From positions 2,793,001 to 2,857,000 of the forward strand of contig NC_011989.1 in assembly GCF_000016285.1 (NCBI RefSeq): a DNA stretch of 64,000 nt, read 5' to 3'. A program made the position numbers and the translations under genes. Under the pieces are notes generated by a model. It was not told the DNA's origin and did no database searches. It was given only the letters and a program-made list of their open reading frames with translations. Below, in pieces: positions 1-8,579 of the stretch. Every line of letters begins with the position of its first letter. Within the stretch, counting starts at the first letter, position 1. This DNA comes from Allorhizobium ampelinum S4. GTDB taxonomy: Bacteria; Pseudomonadota; Alphaproteobacteria; Rhizobiales; Rhizobiaceae.

Positions 1-1
1 A

Positions 2-793
2 TACACGCCGCTCATCGAGCCACTGTCATTGGACGAGGCCTATCTCGATGTCACAGAAAATCTGAAGGGCATGGAGATCGCCACCGAGATCGCGCTGGAA
101 ATCCGGGCAAAGATCAAGGCAGCCACGGGTCTCAACGCCTCAGCTGGCATTTCCTACAACAAGTTTCTGGCAAAGATGGCAAGCGACCTGAACAAGCCAA
201 ACGGTCAGGCTGTCATCACGCCCAAAAACGGGCCAGGCTTTGTCGAGGCCCTCCCCGTCAAGAGATTCCATGGCGTGGGACCCGCCACGGCCGAGCGGAT
301 GCAACGCCATGGGATCGAAACCGGGCTCGATCTGAAATCGAAGTCGCTTCAGTTTCTTCAGACGCATTTCGGCAAGTCAGGGTCCTACTTCTATGGCATC
401 GCGCGAGGCATCGACGAACGGCAGGTCAGAGCAGATCGCATCCGCAAATCTGTTGGTGCTGAGGATACGTTTGTCGAGGACATCGATGATCTCGATCCGG
501 CCAGGGCGGAACTGCGGCCCCTGGCCGAGAAGGTGTGGCGCTATTGCGAGTCGCACGACATCAAGGGAAAGACCATCACCGTCAAAATCAAATATTCGGA
601 TTTCAGCCAAGCGACACGCAGCAAGACCGTGGCAGGATACGTATCGGACATCGACATGATCATGGGGATAGCGGAGCCCCTGCTCGCCTCAGTATTCCCG
701 TTCAAACATCCGGTGCGGCTGCTTGGGATCACCCTGTCATCGCTGAACACCGAAGAAAGCGAGCAGACACCGCAGCTCGCGCTCGAACTCTGA
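2..793 (+). CDS. dinB: DNA polymerase IV (DinB), 5'-truncated by window edge
   Basis: This is a Y-family translesion polymerase that copies past DNA lesions and is error-prone. The frame is open from base 2, and the first visible residues contain the family motif PLSLDEAYLDVT with the catalytic Asp-Glu pair. So the annotated part begins inside the palm, and roughly the first 100 residues lie outside the window. GLNASAGISYNKFLAKMASD (fingers/palm) follows, then the helix-hairpin-helix thumb (KRFHGVGPATAERMQRHGI) and the C-terminal little-finger domain, ending LALEL. The stop at 791-793 lies 22 bp from the terminator hairpin of the sRNA on the other strand, so the two genes converge. The family call is firm. 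Confidence 0.93.
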   Translation, partial: YTPLIEPLSLDEAYLDVTENLKGMEIATEIALEIRAKIKAATGLNASAGISYNKFLAKMASDLNKPNGQAVITPKNGPGFVEALPVKRFHGVGPATAERMQRHGIETGLDLKSKSLQFLQTHFGKSGSYFYGIARGIDERQVRADRIRKSVGAEDTFVEDIDDLDPARAELRPLAEKVWRYCESHDIKGKTITVKIKYSDFSQATRSKTVAGYVSDIDMIMGIAEPLLASVFPFKHPVRLLGITLSSLNTEESEQTPQLALEL

Positions 794-811
794 TGCGACG
801 GCCCTGAAAAC

Positions 812-970
812 GAAAAAGCCTGCCGCGGGAGGAGGTGCGGCAGGCTTTCCGAAAAGAACCGAACAACGGCTGGGAGGAGGAGTGCCGCAGTTCCGACAGA
901 CGTGCCCTGGGAGGAGGAGTAGGCCGTCTGAATTCGAAGCTCTGCGGGAGGAGGTGCATCGCTTCGATAA
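812..970 (-). ncRNA. cuckoo-type sRNA with four anti-Shine-Dalgarno hairpins
   Basis: On the minus strand four consecutive hairpins each display CCTCCTCCC in the loop: 936-965 (GAAGC/GCTTC stem), 897-930 (CAGACG/CGTCTG), 861-893 (GAAC...CGGC/GCCG...GTTC) and 815-848 (12-bp stem AAAGCCTGCCGC). The last is followed by T residues at 812-817, so it doubles as a Rho-independent terminator. The motifs are spaced 37, 37 and 45 bp apart. The array lies downstream of, and on the same strand as, a DUF1127 gene. This is the arrangement of the alphaproteobacterial cuckoo/CcsR RNAs of Rhodobacter, which are processed from a DUF1127 co-transcript and bind through CUCCUCCC loops. Whether it has its own promoter or arises by read-through is unclear; the 5' end given is approximate. 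Confidence 0.85.
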
Positions 971-1095
971 AAATAAGGATACCAGTTTCCGCCGCACACG
1001 AAACAGACTTTGCTGCAGTGCAGCTATGCAAGAAGCGCAAGGCCCTTTTGCGGCGTCAGAAGTATCGAGCTGAGGCTCCGTGGTGGGCCACATAC

Positions 1096-1122
1096 AAAAA
1101 CGCCCGCGTCATCAGCGGGCGT
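1096..1122 (-). terminator. Rho-independent terminator after the DUF1127 gene
   Basis: An 8-bp perfect stem ACGCCCGC/GCGGGCGT with a 7-nt loop is followed on the minus strand by TTTTG. It lies 32 bp past the DUF1127 stop and before the sRNA array. It may be a leaky terminator or a processing site, since the sRNA downstream could be made by read-through. Confidence 0.65.
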
Positions 1123-1153
1123 AGTATCAATTCAATAGCTTGGAAAAAGCCGC

Positions 1154-1300
1154 TTAGCGAGCAACCGACTGGCGGGCAACGCTGTTGATGTCAGCGCGAT
1201 TGATGCCCAGATCCTGCAGCTCACGGGTGGTCATGCGACCCAGTTCGGTAACGGTCTGACGATACTTGCGCCAATTGTTGAAAGAGCGTGCTACGTTCAT
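1154..1300 (-). CDS. DUF1127 (YjiS-like) small protein
   Basis: This is a 48-residue Arg-rich protein starting MNVARSFNNWRKYRQTVTEL and continuing with the family core, in which GRMTTRELQDLGINRADI is diagnostic of DUF1127. The ATG at 1300 is chosen over an upstream in-frame ATG because GAAAGGGG precedes it by a few bases and the family begins at this point. In Rhodobacter the DUF1127 protein CcaF1 binds RNA and affects maturation of the CcsR sRNAs encoded behind it. The same layout here suggests a similar partnership (inference). Rhizobial DUF1127 proteins have also been linked to phosphate and carbon metabolism. A stress-type promoter lies just upstream. Confidence 0.88.
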   Translation of the reverse strand: MNVARSFNNWRKYRQTVTELGRMTTRELQDLGINRADINSVARQSVAR

Positions 1301-1326
1301 GATGATCCCCTTTCGTGAGGTCTCTT

Positions 1327-1352
1327 GACGCCAGCAACCTTGCCTTGGTTCC
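1327..1352 (-). promoter_or_regulatory. EcfG-like general stress promoter for DUF1127/sRNA
   Basis: Read on the minus strand, GGAAC, 17 bp, then CGTC lies about 27 bp before the DUF1127 start. The alphaproteobacterial EcfG consensus is GGAAC-N16/17-CGTT, so this matches at 8 of 9 positions with correct spacing. It implies a short 5' UTR and induction in the general stress response. No transcription start has been seen; this is motif evidence only. Confidence 0.5.
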
Positions 1353-1471
1353 AACGTCGTTTCGATAATTGGAATATAGGCCCTTGCCCGCCCGTCGATA
1401 AGACACAAGGTCTGAGGTCAGCCATGCACTCAAAGCATTGGTCTTCTCGGAAACTGATCAAAGCGATTGCA

Positions 1472-2467
1472 TCAAGCCCTAAAACGGTCGAAGGCAGTCA
1501 GGCGTTTGATCGGTGGATCTGCCTCGGGATAGCGGTAGATTTCGGTTCGCAGGTATGAGAGTTCCTCGTCTAGCGCCTGTTCATCGACTTCGATCCACCA
1601 GGATTTCGGACGACCGTCGCTTCCGTCAGACCAACGATAGCCTCTCGCTTTCAGGTGGTCCTTCATGTCAAAGGGGCTATTCTCGGCAAGGATCCGGACA
1701 CGCGATCGCTGGCTTGCTTGATAGAGTTCAGCAAAAGCGGTGGAGGCCGTTCCATCATTGTCCCTTGCGAGAACCTCCAGGAGCGCGAAACAATCGTCAA
1801 CCGCACGATGGCCCTCGTGGAAGAAACCCGCCTGCCCGATGAGATAGCCAAGCTTGGTGCCTTCATATCCCCGTGACGACCAATCGATCTCAGCATTCGA
1901 GCAGGCCCAGGCCTTGCCCGCAAACATCGGAGACAACATCTCGCAGAATGGACGGTCAAAACCGGCATTGTGGGCGATCACCAAATCCGCGGGTTCGATC
2001 AGGGCCTGGACGACCTCCATATCGATCGATTGACCGGCGACCACCTCGTCGGTGATGCCGGTGAGCGTCGTGATGTCAGCGGGAATAGACATGCTTGGCT
2101 GCTGAAGCCCGCCATAGACCTCGGTCACGTCACCGATGTTTCCATTGGAATCGAAAGTGAACGCGATCAGCCCGATCTCGATGATCTCATCCTTGCGCCA
2201 ATTCAAGCCCGTGGTCTCGGTGTCGAGGATGATGCCTTTGAGCGGGAATTCCGGGCGTGGGAACGGTACGACCTCCCGCGGCATAAGTTTTGTGAGGATG
2301 CGGTAGCGGCCCGTCTCCGACAAATGGCGAACCATCTCCTCTTCACTCATGGAAGCGACCAGCTGCTCAGGCTTCACGGGTCTTGATTTGGCACGAACAG
2401 CGAGCCGATCGCGCGAAACCTCTCCCGAAAACATGTCAAACTGTTCTGTCATTTCTATCGCCATCAC
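1472..2467 (-). CDS. DEDDh 3'-5' exonuclease (DNA pol III epsilon-like)
   Basis: The protein has 331 residues. Exonuclease motif I is ILDTETTGL (Asp82/Glu84), motif II is AHNAGFDRPF, and motif III with the catalytic His-x4-Asp is HRAVDD. It is therefore an RNase T/DnaQ-type DEDDh nuclease that trims 3' ends using two metal ions. An N-terminal extension of about 75 residues and a C-terminal module (KARGYRWSDGSDGRPKSWW) flank the nuclease core. The C-terminal piece is not part of DnaQ proper, so a stand-alone exonuclease is likelier than the polymerase III subunit. A short degenerate copy of this C-terminal sequence lies at 22,371-22,426 inside the integrative element. The start is the first of two adjacent Met codons, and no strong ribosome site decides between them. 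Confidence 0.82.
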   Translation of the reverse strand: MMAIEMTEQFDMFSGEVSRDRLAVRAKSRPVKPEQLVASMSEEEMVRHLSETGRYRILTKLMPREVVPFPRPEFPLKGIILDTETTGLNWRKDEIIEIGLIAFTFDSNGNIGDVTEVYGGLQQPSMSIPADITTLTGITDEVVAGQSIDMEVVQALIEPADLVIAHNAGFDRPFCEMLSPMFAGKAWACSNAEIDWSSRGYEGTKLGYLIGQAGFFHEGHRAVDDCFALLEVLARDNDGTASTAFAELYQASQRSRVRILAENSPFDMKDHLKARGYRWSDGSDGRPKSWWIEVDEQALDEELSYLRTEIYRYPEADPPIKRLTAFDRFRA

Positions 2468-2810
2468 TTCGTCGCCGGTTGCCGCCGTTCAAACACGGTG
2501 GGACCGGCAGTTCAATCATAATGGAGCATTTTGGGTCGTTAAGTTAAGAACGCCTAACGTGCAACTGCATGCCGATCGCGACAGAGTCCTCCCTTCCCTG
2601 CCGCGACGACCTGATCAGTCTCCGGTCTTCGTGAGATCCAGTAGCCCTCTCGGCAGACTATTCACGCATTCCCGTGTTCAGCATTCCCGTGTTCAGGCTT
2701 TGCTCTCCATTGACCTTTTGAACGAACGCCAGTGGTAGCGCATCGCCGTTGTCACAGCCCCGTCATAAAATAAGGCGACAGCTTTCGTTCGATCAACTTT
2801 GGATGCTGGC
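2468..2810. other. intergenic region between divergent genes
   Basis: This is 343 bp between the exonuclease (minus) and the decarboxylase (plus), so it should hold both promoters. I see a short direct repeat CATTCCCGTGTTCAG (2668-2697 area, two copies in a row) but no convincing promoter, RNA or small gene. Confidence 0.4.
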
Positions 2811-5168
2811 ATGGATTATTTCAGACGCTTCAACTTCTTGTTCGCCACACCCTCGTTCGACAGCGAGGATTTGGAAGGCGTTCGTTACAAACAGATCATT
2901 CAGGAGATCGAGCGTTCCGGTTTTGAAGTGGTGCGTGCCCGCAATCTGGACGACGCAGAGATCGTTGTTCAGACTGATGCCGCCATCGGCTGTATGATGG
3001 TCGATTGGGGCAAAAAGGGGCTCGAAGGCAAGACCTCTCACCTCATAAACTTGATGCGCCGCCGCGGGCTGGATTTTCCCATCATCCTCCTGATCCGTGG
3101 AAAGCGTTTCGAGGACGTGCCGGTCGAGGTGCTCGACTTCATCGATGGTTACGTTTTCCTGTCGGAGGAAACGCCCGCCTTCATCGCGAAGAACCTCATT
3201 AGCCGTCTGAAGCAATATGCGGAAACGCTGAAAACGCCGTTCTTCGGCGCGCTCGTGGATTACGCAGAGGAAGGTAACCATCTCTGGACTTGTCCCGGGC
3301 ACAATGGCGGCGTGTTCTACAGCCGCAGCCCGATCGGCCGCGTGTTCATGGAGCATCTCGGCGAAGCGGTCTTCCGCGACGACCTTGACAATTCCGTGCT
3401 CGACCTCGGCGACCTCCTCACTCATGAGGGGCCGGCGCTTGCGGCACAGAAGGAAGCGGCAAAGATCTTCGGCGCCGAGAAGACCTATTTCGTGTTGAAC
3501 GGAACATCTACCTCCAACAAGGTCGCGCTTTCCGCCCTTGTCACGGATGGCGACCTCGTGCTGTTCGACCGCAACAATCACAAGGCTGCGCACCATGGGG
3601 CCCTGATGATATCGGGTGGCATTCCCATCTACCTGCCGACCACGCGTAACGCTCATGGTCTCATCGGCCCGATCGACTACGCGTCACTGGACGAGACCGC
3701 GCTGCGCGCCCGTATTCGCGCCAATCCCCTGGTGAAGGATCCTGACGCCTGGCAGAAACCGCGGCCATTCCGTGTTGCCGTCGTCGAGCAGTGCACCTAT
3801 GACGGCACGATCCACAATGCCGAGATGATCCTGAAATCGATCGGTCATCTCTGTGACTACATCCTCTTCGACGAGGCCTGGGCCGGGTTCATGAAGTTTC
3901 ACCCGCTCTATGCGGGGCGGTTCGCCATGGGGCTCGCCAATCTTGGCCCGGATTCCCCGGGCATCATCGCCACCCAGTCCACGCACAAGCAGCTCGCCAG
4001 CTTTTCGCAGGCGTCGCAGATCCACATGAAGGATCGCCATATTACCGGGCAAAAGCGGCGTGTGGAGCACCGGCGCTTCAATGAGAGCTTCATGCAGCAT
4101 GCCTCCACTTCGCCCTTCTATCCCCTGTTCGCCTCGCTCGACGTCGGCGCGCAGATGATGAAGGGTCGTTCCGGCGAGGTGCTGTGGGACGATACGATCC
4201 GCCTCGGGATCGAACTCAGGAAGAAGATGCGCGCCGTACGCAGGGAATTCGAGGACAAGGAGCCGCGTGCAGAGCGCCGTTGGTTCTTCGAGCCTTTCGT
4301 GCCGGATCGCGTCTTGATCCCTGATGTTGCAAGCCCCGGTGCCTCGCACGACGTGCCATGGGAGAGCATTGCCACCGACCAGCTGGCGACAAACCCGGCT
4401 TTCTGGCACCTCACCCCCGATGCATCCTGGCATGGTTTTAGCGGCATGGAACAGGGGTTCGCCATGACGGACCCCAACAAGTTGACGGTGCTGACGCCGG
4501 GCTTCGACCGCAAGACTGGTCTCTATGCCGAACATGGCATTCCTGCCCCGATCGTAGCGCAATATCTTCGCGAAAACCGCATTGTTGCCGAGAAGAACGA
4601 CCTCAACTCCTTGCTCTTCCTGCTGACGCCTGGGGTCGAGGCAAGCAAGGCCGGCACCCTGATAAGCGGCCTCGTGGCCTTCAAGAAGCTGCATGACGAC
4701 AATGCATTGCTGGAAGAAGTGATCCCGGAATTCTACCGTCGGCGCCCGGGCCGCTATGCCGGCGTGCGCCTGCGCGATCTCTGCGGCGATCTGCACCGCT
4801 TCTTTCGGGATGCCAACGTCAGCGCGTTGCAGGCAAAGCAGTTTTCTGCTGCGCACCTACCACCAATGGCGATGTCGCCGCATGACGCGGCACGCAGCCT
4901 GGTGCGCAACGACGTCGATTACCTGCCGATCGACGAGATTACTGGACGCATCGCGACAACCCCCTTCGTGGTCTATCCGCCGGGCATCGCCACCATCGTT
5001 CCGGGTGAGCGGCTCACCGATCTGGCGCAGCCGATGATCGACTATCTCAAGATGTTCGAATCCTGCTTCAACACCTTCCCCGGGTTCGAAGTGGAAATCC
5101 AGGGCGTCTATCGCGAAACGGATGCCGCCGGGCGCGTGCGGCTCTATACCTACGTCGTTGCGGAGTAG
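2811..5168 (+). CDS. Orn/Lys/Arg decarboxylase (fold-type I PLP enzyme)
   Basis: This 785-residue enzyme has the classic three-part architecture of bacterial ornithine/lysine/arginine decarboxylases. A response-regulator-like wing domain occupies about residues 1-130, the PLP aspartate-aminotransferase-fold core follows (CPGHNGG near 165; STHKQLAS with the Schiff-base lysine at 393), and a C-terminal domain ends in PGERLTD and the final beta segment. It removes CO2 from a basic amino acid to give a polyamine or agmatine in the cytoplasm. Which amino acid is used cannot be read from sequence. ATG 2811 is preferred to an upstream TTG (2799). The acetyltransferase starts 7 bp after the stop, so the two form an operon and may act on the same amines (inference). 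Confidence 0.9.
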   Translation: MDYFRRFNFLFATPSFDSEDLEGVRYKQIIQEIERSGFEVVRARNLDDAEIVVQTDAAIGCMMVDWGKKGLEGKTSHLINLMRRRGLDFPIILLIRGKRFEDVPVEVLDFIDGYVFLSEETPAFIAKNLISRLKQYAETLKTPFFGALVDYAEEGNHLWTCPGHNGGVFYSRSPIGRVFMEHLGEAVFRDDLDNSVLDLGDLLTHEGPALAAQKEAAKIFGAEKTYFVLNGTSTSNKVALSALVTDGDLVLFDRNNHKAAHHGALMISGGIPIYLPTTRNAHGLIGPIDYASLDETALRARIRANPLVKDPDAWQKPRPFRVAVVEQCTYDGTIHNAEMILKSIGHLCDYILFDEAWAGFMKFHPLYAGRFAMGLANLGPDSPGIIATQSTHKQLASFSQASQIHMKDRHITGQKRRVEHRRFNESFMQHASTSPFYPLFASLDVGAQMMKGRSGEVLWDDTIRLGIELRKKMRAVRREFEDKEPRAERRWFFEPFVPDRVLIPDVASPGASHDVPWESIATDQLATNPAFWHLTPDASWHGFSGMEQGFAMTDPNKLTVLTPGFDRKTGLYAEHGIPAPIVAQYLRENRIVAEKNDLNSLLFLLTPGVEASKAGTLISGLVAFKKLHDDNALLEEVIPEFYRRRPGRYAGVRLRDLCGDLHRFFRDANVSALQAKQFSAAHLPPMAMSPHDAARSLVRNDVDYLPIDEITGRIATTPFVVYPPGIATIVPGERLTDLAQPMIDYLKMFESCFNTFPGFEVEIQGVYRETDAAGRVRLYTYVVAE

Positions 5169-5175
5169 TCTGGCC

Positions 5176-5751
5176 ATGTCGGAACAAATGATGGACCAGG
5201 ACAACCGGATGGTCATCCGGCCGTCGCGCGACGCAGACGTGGAGGCGATGCTAGCGATTTATCGCCGGCATATCCGCCGCGGCCTCGATGAGGGCGTGGA
5301 CGACAGCGACACCCCCGAGCCGGACGACCTGCGGGAGCGGCGCAAGAACCTCAAGAGCAAACGCTTTCCCCATATTGTCGCAACCATAGACGGCACGGTC
5401 GTGGGCTACGCCTATGTGGTTCTGTTTCGCAAGCGGCCGGCCTATCGCTATACGGTCAAACACTCGATCTATGTGCATCACGACCATATCGGCAAGCGGG
5501 TCGGAAGCCAGTTGCTGCGCGGTCTGATCGACGCCTGTGCTGCAGCGGGATTCCGGCAGATCATCGGCTACATCGACGCCGACAATGCGGCTTCGCTTGC
5601 CTTGCACGATCGTTTCAACTTCGTGCGCGTCGGCCTGTTGCCGGCCGTAGCCTATCGCTATGGCCGCTGGGCCGATAGCGTCATGGTGCAACGTTCGCTG
5701 GGGACGGGTGCAACCACGCCACCTCCCCCGCCGCCGTTATCCACACGCTGA
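5176..5751 (+). CDS. GNAT N-acetyltransferase (phosphinothricin-acetyltransferase-like)
   Basis: This 191-residue GNAT protein has the acetyl-CoA-binding stretch HDHIGKRVGSQLLRGLIDAC and the C-terminal motif IGYIDADNAASLALHDRFNF, typical of the PAT/Bar-like subgroup that acetylates the alpha-amino group of small amino-acid-like molecules. The start is ATG 5176, 8 nt after the decarboxylase stop and not at an upstream in-frame ATG that would lie inside it. The tight spacing says co-transcription with the decarboxylase. The true substrate is unknown; a polyamine, or a product of the decarboxylase, is possible. The C-terminus carries a Pro run (PPPPPP) not expected in the family. Confidence 0.8.
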   Translation: MSEQMMDQDNRMVIRPSRDADVEAMLAIYRRHIRRGLDEGVDDSDTPEPDDLRERRKNLKSKRFPHIVATIDGTVVGYAYVVLFRKRPAYRYTVKHSIYVHHDHIGKRVGSQLLRGLIDACAAAGFRQIIGYIDADNAASLALHDRFNFVRVGLLPAVAYRYGRWADSVMVQRSLGTGATTPPPPPPLSTR

Positions 5752-5814
5752 CGCCCCACCCCGGCTTTATGCTATGGTAGGACCACAGACCTGCTGGGCT
5801 CCGCACGCATCCTA

Positions 5815-5890
5815 AGAGCATTGGACCGAAAAGTGGAACCGGTTTTCGGATAAATCTGATGCGTAAACAAAAACTTAGAGCAGCGCGACC
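5815..5890. repeat. rhizobial intergenic repeat element
   Basis: The sequence contains an AGAGCA start, the imperfect palindrome CCGAAAAGTGGAACCGG / CCGGTTTTCGG, then GATAAATCTGATGCGTAAACA and ACTTAGAGCAGC. I recognise this as the short dispersed palindromic repeat common between rhizobial genes. The rest of the 5,752-6,055 gap holds nothing else I can name. Confidence 0.6.
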
Positions 5891-6055
5891 ACTGCAATCG
5901 GCTGCATGGTGAAGCTCGACACCGTCATGCAGCCTGTTGGAACACCAATGGTAGATCCTGGGCGTACGGGGTCGGGCATTTTTTCAGATCATCGGCCTGG
6001 CTTCCTGTTATTCGAAGGAGCAGAGATGCAGCGTTTTTAGCTCAAGTGTGCAGTT

Positions 6056-6289
6056 TCAAGGTTCATCGCCGAAGGAGCGGTAGAATTCGGAACCCGTGAT
6101 GCCATTCATGGCACCGCCATGAGAGAATACCGTGGTCGTGCCATTGGCGAGATCACGGGCATAGGCGGCGTTGGTGTAAGGCACCGGTTTATCCGAGCTT
6201 TTGCACAGATCCGGAAGAGTTGAGCGAACCCAGCCATCGGAATGGTTATGGCAAAGTGTCAAGCCGTTGATCGAGACAGTTTCCTGCAT
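6056..6289 (-). pseudogene. truncated PAAR-like (DUF4150) effector N-terminus
   Basis: Seventy-seven residues from MQETVSINGLTLCH to FYRSFGDEP are nearly identical to the first 77 residues of the full effector at 9,599-10,573, then stop abruptly at TGA where the full copy continues GSGGG. DNA identity extends over about 230 bp in the same orientation, so the two copies are a direct repeat flanking the immunity genes. It is a broken, orphan N-terminal cassette and is unlikely to be a functional spike tip alone. The ATG is the one used by the intact copy. Confidence 0.85.
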
Positions 6290-6425
6290 GAGGCTCAACT
6301 TCCCCGGTAATCCCCTTGTTAAAAGCGGGACTATTACCGATCCACCCTCCTGATTAAGTTTAGACGAATAGCCACAAAAGATATCGGCTGTTTCTACATT
6401 CTGCAGCAAGGCGACTATATTGTTA

Positions 6426-7466
6426 TTAATCAAAGCGCCTAACCCACGACAAGGTCTCTTCCACACTGTTATAAGGCTCGGGTAAAACGATCATCCCGAG
6501 TTCGTAATCCTCAAATCGAACAGACTTTAAGGCTTTTGCGACACGGCGATAATCATCAAGGACGATACCGCGGTTGTTATCCCCCAGTTGTGGCTCATCA
6601 CCAGCCTGCACAACGATCCCGCCATCGAAATCATGGACAGGGCAGGATGACCCCAGTTTTTCCCGCAAGACAGTTTTGTCACCAAGACTGGTGGCGACCT
6701 TATCCCCAAGCACCGTTAACCAATTTATCGACTTAATAGAAATGCCATCGCTCTCTTCAGAATAAACTATAAATTTCCCAGGATCGGAAAAATCCAAACC
6801 AGGAAAACGCTTAAGTGCTGGTAGAACTGTGAGCGCATGGCTGCCCGAATAACTGCCATGCTCAAATAAGACGCTGTATCCAGCACTGCCATGAAGGATA
6901 TCGACGGCAGACGACCAACGCATAGCAATATCAAGCAACACACCATAACCGTGCTCCGCAATAAAACTTGCAGGGAAATAGGCGCAGATATTAGAGCGGC
7001 CGAGTGTCATGAGCGGGTCTGGCCCAATAGCGGTAAAGGCTATACTGATGGGGGCCGGTTCATCGACTATTATCTTAGCCGGATAACCAAACACCATCGT
7101 GTCCATGGCTTCATCTGGTGGTAGCGATCTCGCTTGCTCCTCATAGTAATCGATATAAGCCTCGCCATCGGCTTTTGTGAGACGGTTTGCATCGACTTTC
7201 AGATAATGCGAGATCTTGTCTGCAAACAGCGCGTGATACTCGCGCAGCATTTGGCAAAGTGCCAGACGTGTTTCCACCCTCTCGCCGCCTAGAAAATAGA
7301 GTTCAAGGGAAAAGCCGATTCGAGAAATGACAAAGCCGTTGTGTGTCAATTCGACTTTGTCCAGTTCATTGGCAATCTCAGGCGTAAGATGTTTTTTGCC
7401 CATAATATCAGTTTTTCGACAGCTAAGATTACAGCGCTGACGAGGCCCCGTATCCGAATCGGCCAT
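6426..7466 (-). CDS. DUF3396 type VI immunity-family protein, copy 3
   Basis: This is 346 residues with the C-terminal core of the DUF3396/TsiV immunity family (RFPGLDFSDPG, SINWLTVLGDKV, GGIVVQAGDEPQLGDNNRG, ETLSWVRRF). The same landmarks recur in the two preceding genes, so the three are paralogues. Such cytoplasmic proteins neutralise T6SS nuclease effectors in sister cells. It is the last intact gene of the effector operon. An alternative start is ATG 7403 (MGKKHLTPEI); neither has a good ribosome site. The three have diverged strongly in the N-terminal halves, which suggests immunity to different effector variants (inference). Confidence 0.78.
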   Translation of the reverse strand: MADSDTGPRQRCNLSCRKTDIMGKKHLTPEIANELDKVELTHNGFVISRIGFSLELYFLGGERVETRLALCQMLREYHALFADKISHYLKVDANRLTKADGEAYIDYYEEQARSLPPDEAMDTMVFGYPAKIIVDEPAPISIAFTAIGPDPLMTLGRSNICAYFPASFIAEHGYGVLLDIAMRWSSAVDILHGSAGYSVLFEHGSYSGSHALTVLPALKRFPGLDFSDPGKFIVYSEESDGISIKSINWLTVLGDKVATSLGDKTVLREKLGSSCPVHDFDGGIVVQAGDEPQLGDNNRGIVLDDYRRVAKALKSVRFEDYELGMIVLPEPYNSVEETLSWVRRFD

Positions 7467-7541
7467 GCTCAGGGAACTTCAATTGCCACGCTATAGCGCC
7501 AACGGGAGTAACGAGGAAGAGGCTGCCGGAAGCCTGATGCG

Positions 7542-8516
7542 TCACTCATCAAATCGGCGAACCCATTTTTGCGTCTCCTCCAAAGAGTCCAGTGGTCGCG
7601 GCGCATCGATAAGAGGTCGTTGATGTTCATCAAAGCGAATAGGCTTGAGAACTCTGGAGACGTTTCGGTAGGCTTCTGGGATCTGTCCCTTATTCAAATC
7701 ACCGAGTTCAGGCCTTTCCCCAGCTTGAACAACGATCCCTCCAGCATATGGATATAAAGCACAGAGATCGCCTATGTCTTTTTCAATCTTAGTCTTGCCG
7801 CCAAGTTCGGTTACAAAATCATCATCTATAAATGTGAGCCAATTGACCGTCCTGATTGCTCGCTTGCGCAAACGGTTCATCCGAGCATACCAACGCGATT
7901 GCTCGGGCAGGTCTAGTCCTGGAAAGCGCTTCGCTATCGGGAAAGCGAGAAGTCGGTCAGAAAGGCCTTGACGTCCTTCATTGAAGAAAATCGACAAGCC
8001 AGCAGTGCCATAGGCCGGTTTCAATTTCTCGCACCACCCCGAAATTAGTGATCGAAACCTCTCATAGCCGACCTTTTCTGGCCAACTTGCAGGAAGGTAA
8101 ATTCCAATTCGGGAAAACTCGCGCGCCTCTGTATTTCCAATGGCCTCCGCGTAATAAATAGTCGGATTATCAAGATCACCACCTTCTGGATAACCAAACA
8201 GAGAAGCTTCAAAACAATCATCTTCCTCGACATTATCGGGCCTCTCTGCTCGCTCCATAATATATCGATTATAATCAATTTCGGTGAGTGGATGAAGGCG
8301 GCGGGCACCATCAGGTATATAATGCGTCACCTTGTCAGCGAATATCGATTTATACTCTAAGATGACATCAGCCATCGCCCGCCGTGTCTCAAGGCTCGTC
8401 GCCTTTTGCAGCGCAAAATCGATATAGATGCCGAAGCGCAACATTGGAACACCGCGCTCGGATGCTAAACCAATCTCATCAAGGAAACTCCAATCTTTCG
8501 CTGCCACACAAAACAT
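7542..8516 (-). CDS. DUF3396 type VI immunity-family protein, copy 2
   Basis: This 324-residue paralogue of its neighbours shares RFPGLDLPEQ, VNWLTFIDDDFVTELGG, GGIVVQAGERPELGDLNKG and a terminal WVRRFDE. The N-terminal half (LRFGIYIDFALQKATSLETR) also aligns with copy 3 in outline. There is no signal peptide, so it should be cytoplasmic, where a nuclease effector would act. It sits 63 bp after copy 1 and 75 bp before copy 3 on the minus strand, so all are probably on one transcript with the effector. Confidence 0.78.
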   Translation of the reverse strand: MFCVAAKDWSFLDEIGLASERGVPMLRFGIYIDFALQKATSLETRRAMADVILEYKSIFADKVTHYIPDGARRLHPLTEIDYNRYIMERAERPDNVEEDDCFEASLFGYPEGGDLDNPTIYYAEAIGNTEAREFSRIGIYLPASWPEKVGYERFRSLISGWCEKLKPAYGTAGLSIFFNEGRQGLSDRLLAFPIAKRFPGLDLPEQSRWYARMNRLRKRAIRTVNWLTFIDDDFVTELGGKTKIEKDIGDLCALYPYAGGIVVQAGERPELGDLNKGQIPEAYRNVSRVLKPIRFDEHQRPLIDAPRPLDSLEETQKWVRRFDE

Positions 8517-8579
8517 CCGTTGAGTCCAAGTGATTTCCCCCCAGGAAAATTGTGCGCTTTACACCTACGGACACTTGTT

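Noticed and set aside
827..954. Four GGGAGGAGG strings on the plus strand as ribosome binding sites of small genes
   Set aside because: No start codon with coding sequence follows at the right distance, and each string lies in a hairpin loop when read on the minus strand; the sRNA explains all four.
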